43,871 nt of DNA, from NCBI GenBank assembly GCA_900554325.1, contig USHA01000007.1:1-43871 (forward strand), in the 5' to 3' direction. Shown one piece after another: positions 40,414 through 43,871 of the stretch (position 1 is its first letter; each line of letters opens with the position of its first letter). The translations under genes were made by a program, and so were the position numbers. Below the pieces are notes generated by a model. It saw only the letters and a list, made by a program, of their open reading frames with translations, was not told the origin of the DNA and made no database searches. This DNA is from an uncultured Collinsella sp. (lineage in GTDB: Bacteria; Actinomycetota; Coriobacteriia; Coriobacteriales; Coriobacteriaceae).

Positions 40414-41643
40414 ATGGATCGAAACGAACTCGACCCCAGCGTCCCCAGCGCCACGGAGGTCAAGAAGATTCCCCTCATCATTAAAGTGTACGCCGTCCTG
40501 TGCATCCTGTCCGGCGTGGGCACACTCCCGTCGGTCGCCGTCTTTATGTGGCAGGTCATCACCGCACTCATTAACGGCAACGCCGCCGCTAAGCTCGGTG
40601 ATAACACCCTGGTCGCGGTTGGCCTTATCGTCGCCGGCATTATGCTCTCGGCGGCAAGCGCGATCATCTTGATCGTCTTTGGCCTGGACCTCATCAAGGA
40701 CCAGCGGCGCAATGCCGCCCGCCTGTCTTACGTCCTCATCGCATTTACCGTCGTGGAGCTTTTAGTTGACGTGATGCTCCAGGGTATCGGACCCTTCCTG
40801 CTGCGCCCCGCCATTCAGCTCGGTATCCTCATTGCGCTGTCGGCCACCGTCGACCCCACGCTACGCCAGGAGCGCGAACTGCAGCGCCGTCTGCAAGAGA
40901 TGCTCGACCGCGATGCCGCCGCCGAGGGGATGCTCGGCCGCGACGAAACCGGCGAGGGCTACATCAAGCTCAACTACTTCAACCTGTTCTGGGTATTCTT
41001 CGTCTGCAGCGTGTTAGGTCTCATTCTCGAGGAAGTCTGGCATATGGTCGTCGTCGATCCCGGCGTCTATCAGGACCGGGCCGGTATGCTATTTGGCCCC
41101 TTTAGCCCCATCTACGGATTTGGCGCGGTGCTCATGACCATGGCGCTCAACCGCTTCTATAAACAGAATCCTCTGATCATTTTCCTGGTAAGTGCCCTGA
41201 TCGGCGGCGCTTTCGAGGTGTTTGTAGGCTGGTTTATGCAGACCTCATTTGGCGTGGTCTCGTGGAGCTACTCGCACATGAAGCTGTTCGGCATGCCCGA
41301 CCCACTCGCCGTCCTTACGGGCGGACGCACCTGCACGGGCTTTGCCTGCCTGTGGGGCCTGGGTGGCCTTATCTGGATCAAGCTGCTGCTGCCGAGGCTG
41401 CTCAAGCTCATCAACATGATTCCGTGGAAGAGTCGCTACTCGGCTACCGTCATCTTTACCGTCATTATGCTGGTCGACGGCGTCATGACGCTGCAGTCGC
41501 TCGACTACTGGTACCAGCGCGTCAATGGCACGGAGCCGGATATTCCCGTCGCGCAGTTCTACGGCAAGTATTTCGATAACGATTACATGGAGAACCGCTT
41601 CCAGAGCATGACCATGAGCCCCAAGGATGCGACGCGCGTGTAG
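40414..41643 (+). CDS. Integral membrane protein with a CmpB-type (ABC-transporter type IV) domain
   Basis: 409 residues. The N-terminal half has about four hydrophobic segments. After a charged linker (LRQERELQRRLQEMLDRD) the second half matches the putative ABC-transporter type IV / CmpB family: YFNLFWVFFVCSVLGLILEEVW, GPFSPIYGFGAVL, GGAFEVFVGWFM and GRTCTGFACLWG. The family name comes from early annotation; the function is not known. The N-terminal half has no family I recognise. GAAAGG precedes the ATG. Confidence 0.8.
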   Translation: MDRNELDPSVPSATEVKKIPLIIKVYAVLCILSGVGTLPSVAVFMWQVITALINGNAAAKLGDNTLVAVGLIVAGIMLSAASAIILIVFGLDLIKDQRRNAARLSYVLIAFTVVELLVDVMLQGIGPFLLRPAIQLGILIALSATVDPTLRQERELQRRLQEMLDRDAAAEGMLGRDETGEGYIKLNYFNLFWVFFVCSVLGLILEEVWHMVVVDPGVYQDRAGMLFGPFSPIYGFGAVLMTMALNRFYKQNPLIIFLVSALIGGAFEVFVGWFMQTSFGVVSWSYSHMKLFGMPDPLAVLTGGRTCTGFACLWGLGGLIWIKLLLPRLLKLINMIPWKSRYSATVIFTVIMLVDGVMTLQSLDYWYQRVNGTEPDIPVAQFYGKYFDNDYMENRFQSMTMSPKDATRV

Positions 41644-41676
41644 CGCCACGCAATGCCGAGATTTTTCAACGCACAG

Positions 41677-41718
41677 AAAAGCCCGCTGGCAGACTGATTG
41701 AACTGCCAGCGGGCTTTT
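41677..41718. terminator. Bidirectional terminator
   Basis: AAAAGCCCGCTGGCAG and its exact complement enclose 10 nt, with A and T runs on the two sides. It serves the convergent membrane protein and MoaE-like genes. Confidence 0.92.
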
Positions 41719-41750
41719 GCTATAGATGGACTCGAATTGATCGCAAAGTC

Positions 41751-42170
41751 CTATGCCTCGCGCTCGACCTCGCTCACACACTCATTTTTGATGGTACCGA
41801 CGAGTGCCTGCAGCGCATCGACCACATGCGGGCGAATGTCTCCGCCAATGAGCACGAGCATGATGTCGTCGCCCACGGCAAGCTCGCCGCTCGCCAACCA
41901 CACGCGCACGTAGCCGATACCCGGCATCGCGCGCGTTGCCTCGATAGCGGCCTGCACCTTATCGGCATCGAAGCCAAACACCATGCCGCCTACCTTATGT
42001 CTAGGGGCCACACCATCTGTCTCGACCCCACGCACCTCGGACTTAGGCGTCGCACGCACCACGCCGTTGTGTGTCAGGTACATCCCGCAATCAGCCGCCG
42101 AAACATCGGCCTTGGCTTCGCGCAGCCAAGCATCAACCGAAGGCATCGATTTGCCGCTTTCAAGCATCAT
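41751..42170 (-). CDS. MoaE-like protein (molybdopterin synthase large-subunit fold)
   Basis: 139 residues. The C-terminal half aligns by eye with MoaE: VRVWLASGELAVGDDIMLVLIGG, then a helix DALQALVGTIKNE. The catalytic lysine of the final PIWKxE motif is absent (ECVSEVE), and the N-terminal half lacks the usual VR...YEAY segment. No other moa or mob gene is in the window. It may be a repurposed relative. GGAGAA lies right before the paired ATGs. Confidence 0.55.
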   Translation of the reverse strand: MMLESGKSMPSVDAWLREAKADVSAADCGMYLTHNGVVRATPKSEVRGVETDGVAPRHKVGGMVFGFDADKVQAAIEATRAMPGIGYVRVWLASGELAVGDDIMLVLIGGDIRPHVVDALQALVGTIKNECVSEVEREA

Positions 42171-42222
42171 TTCTCCTTTTGATTTCCAGGGTAGTCTTTT
42201 TGGGACAGGGCTCCCGGACACT

Positions 42223-43221
42223 TTATTCCTCGACCGGCGTGAGCACCATGACTGCGCGCGTATTGCTAAATGACAGCGAACGGCAAGTCACAAGCGTTAC
42301 GATCTTGGTTGCCGAAGCGGCACGATCGGTGGCATCGCTCGCCACGGCCGAGGCGCCGTCGAGCATCTCGGACAAGTAATTCTTCAGTCCGTCATCGCCC
42401 TCAAAGTTGGGCGTGCGCGCCTTGGCATACGTGTCCTCGACCACCTTGGTCGCCAGCGGACGCAGCTTATACGTCGCATCGCGTGTGATGTAGTACACGT
42501 ATTCCATGCTGTCGAACGTCGCTTGATCGGTCGTATCCGAAATCACGTTGAACATCGAACCGTCGTTCATATGATGACCGTAAATCGTGGTCTGCTGATC
42601 CACCATGCCCGGCGCGGTGTCATCGCTATCCAAGAAAATGGCACCGGACGCGTTAGATGTACCGTCAAACAGCGTGTTGAGGTACTTGGAGTTGTTGTTG
42701 GTCTGCACCACGGGATAGTTGATGTTGGTGCCGGGCGCGTAAATCCAACCCACAACCTCGGGATTCGTCTGGGCAAGTGCATCAAAGTCGATAATCGGCA
42801 CGCCGCTGGCGTCCTTGTCGCTTATATATTGCTTCTCGATTTTCTGATACGAATCGCTCGCCTGCTTATAGCCAATCTGAGCATTAATAAAGATAGCGGC
42901 GGCAGCGACAATCAGACCGATGCCCACGATGATGAGCAGAATGGGAATAATGGAGCGGCGCTTTTTGCGCGGCGGCTCGGTGTAATCCGACGGCGCGGCA
43001 TGCGATGAAGACCGGGGCGGTTTTTTAGCGGTGCTATAAGACGAAGGACGATATGCGACCGGCGCGTCCTGTCGACGATGCGTCGCCGGTGTCACGGGAC
43101 GCGGCACGCGCTGCTGCTGAGGAGAGGATGTCCGACCCTGCTGTGCCGCACGGGCAGCACCCGGCTTCGACGGATCGGGAATCTGAGAAGCCTTGAATCG
43201 TTTTCCCTGATAGTCGGACAT
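42223..43221 (-). CDS. Class B-type sortase
   Basis: 332 residues. A basic, Pro/Ser-rich cytoplasmic N-terminus of ~95 residues leads to a membrane anchor (SIIPILLIIVGIGLIVAAAAIF). The sortase domain has INYPVVQTNNNSKYL, the catalytic His in TIYGHHMNDGSMF, Cys in TLVTCRSL and Arg in NTRAVMVL, the order of SrtB. The long N-terminus is unusual. Its substrate is open: the LATTGD protein at 26435-28426 fits another sortase class better. AGGAGA lies 6 nt before the ATG. Confidence 0.88.
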   Translation of the reverse strand: MSDYQGKRFKASQIPDPSKPGAARAAQQGRTSSPQQQRVPRPVTPATHRRQDAPVAYRPSSYSTAKKPPRSSSHAAPSDYTEPPRKKRRSIIPILLIIVGIGLIVAAAAIFINAQIGYKQASDSYQKIEKQYISDKDASGVPIIDFDALAQTNPEVVGWIYAPGTNINYPVVQTNNNSKYLNTLFDGTSNASGAIFLDSDDTAPGMVDQQTTIYGHHMNDGSMFNVISDTTDQATFDSMEYVYYITRDATYKLRPLATKVVEDTYAKARTPNFEGDDGLKNYLSEMLDGASAVASDATDRAASATKIVTLVTCRSLSFSNTRAVMVLTPVEE

Positions 43222-43256
43222 GGCTCTCCTTATACTGCGATGAAACGGCGGAACGC

Positions 43257-43721
43257 CTAGGCGTCGGCCATCTCCTGCTTCATCTTCTCGATAACCTTGC
43301 GGTACTCGGGGTCGCATGCGCCCAGAATCTGCGTGGCGTAGATGGCGGCGTTCTTGGCGCCGTTGATGGCAACGCAGGCCACGGGCACGCCCGAAGGCAT
43401 CTGCACCATCGACAGCAGCGAATCCATACCGCCCAAGTCACTCGTCTTCATAGGCACACCGATAACCGGCAGCGGCGTAAAGGCAGCCACGACACCACCC
43501 AGGTGAGCGGCCTTGCCGGCGGCGGCGATAATCACTTTGATACCGCGATCGGCGGCAGTCGAAGCCCACTCATGGACCTTCGCCGGCGTGCGGTGTGCGC
43601 TCGCAATGACGAGCTCATAGGGCACGCCGAGCGCCTCGAGCTCGGCGGTGCAACCTTCCATAACGCCCAGATCGGACTTGGAGCCCATGATGATCCCGAC
43701 AACCGGCTTCTGACCTGCCAT
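43257..43721 (-). CDS. purE: N5-carboxyaminoimidazole ribonucleotide mutase
   Basis: 154 residues; moves the carboxyl group of N5-CAIR to C4 in purine synthesis. Motifs: GIIMGSKSDLGVM, ASAHRTP with the catalytic His, and AAGKAAHLGGVVAAFTPLPVIGVP. The ATG at 43721 is set by AGGAGG nine bases upstream. A GCGGATCCGC palindrome and an ACTACT-GAG-AGTAGT hairpin (43773-43787) lie upstream, the latter overlapping a TATACT -10 at 43790-43785. purK is not in view and is expected elsewhere. Confidence 0.95.
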   Translation of the reverse strand: MAGQKPVVGIIMGSKSDLGVMEGCTAELEALGVPYELVIASAHRTPAKVHEWASTAADRGIKVIIAAAGKAAHLGGVVAAFTPLPVIGVPMKTSDLGGMDSLLSMVQMPSGVPVACVAINGAKNAAIYATQILGACDPEYRKVIEKMKQEMADA

Positions 43722-43871
43722 AAACAAAGACCTCCTGTTGAGAGCGGCGACGCGGCGGATCCGCGACCCTTAACTACTGAGAGTAGTATAGCTGCTCCCG
43801 TCCCTGCGGTCTTTGTGGCGCTTCGCGGGCGGGCCAGGCTTTATCTTCACTCCGGTTGCTTCGCAAAGTCG

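Noticed and set aside
43741..43871. Additional gene or riboswitch upstream of purE
   Set aside because: Only a -10-like hexamer and a short hairpin are visible; no purine riboswitch core and no open frame with a start.

Overview
The window looks like a chromosomal segment of a high-GC anaerobic actinobacterium of the class Coriobacteriia, most likely Collinsella or a close relative. The reasons are the strong G/C bias at third codon positions, a LuxR-type regulator fused to a multi-spanning membrane domain (common in this class), ferredoxin and hydrogen metabolism genes, and many short palindromic intergenic repeats. The genus is an inference from gene content, not from an rRNA sequence.

Layout. 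248-5919 (minus) is a complete energy-converting [NiFe] hydrogenase operon in echABCDEF order, with the two membrane subunits fused into one 960-residue protein. 6100-6504 is an orphan transposase OrfA-like HTH gene. 6945-8981 is an Old-Yellow-type NADH:flavin oxidoreductase. 9123-9419 is a regular array of 15-bp inverted repeats, followed by an initiator tRNA gene and coaX. 10610-12013 is a lower-GC ATPase gene (AAA_14/DUF4143 type) bracketed by three copies of one hairpin repeat. 12112-17228 carries a divergent biotin-ligase-like gene, a folP-folK fusion with a long internal insert, a sirtuin, exonuclease III and an ECF S component. 17233-19763 carries the fused ECF ATPases and the T component. 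19963-23427 is glmU, prs and pth. 23801-26040 is nfnAB, the electron-bifurcating transhydrogenase, behind a leader that can fold. 26182-26397 is a second copy of the inverted-repeat array. 26435-30056 is a sortase-type surface protein divergent from the membrane LuxR regulator. 30107-33808 is a cytidylate-kinase-like gene and a polar amino-acid ABC transporter. 33998-36351 is a YqeY protein, a parvulin-type foldase and a PTS IIA protein. 36506-43721 holds purN, purM, purF, a membrane protein, a MoaE-like gene, a class B sortase and purE.

How the genes fit together. Ech and Nfn both use reduced ferredoxin, so the segment encodes two routes that balance ferredoxin, NADH, NADPH and H2 in a fermenting anaerobe. 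glmU, prs, pth, folPK and purEFMN are housekeeping genes. The surface protein ends in LATTGD and the sortase lies 14 kb away, so they may or may not be partners.

The strongest unexplained signals are: (1) two arrays, 17 kb apart, of alternating 15-bp repeats with exactly 25-nt variable internal spacers and a shared flank; (2) about ten hairpins of different stem sequence that all carry GGGGACAG or a close variant; (3) a third hairpin family around the ATPase gene; (4) a 191-bp inverted-repeat element embedded in frame in the ECF ATPase linker; (5) paired palindromes in the divergent promoter region of the LuxR regulator.
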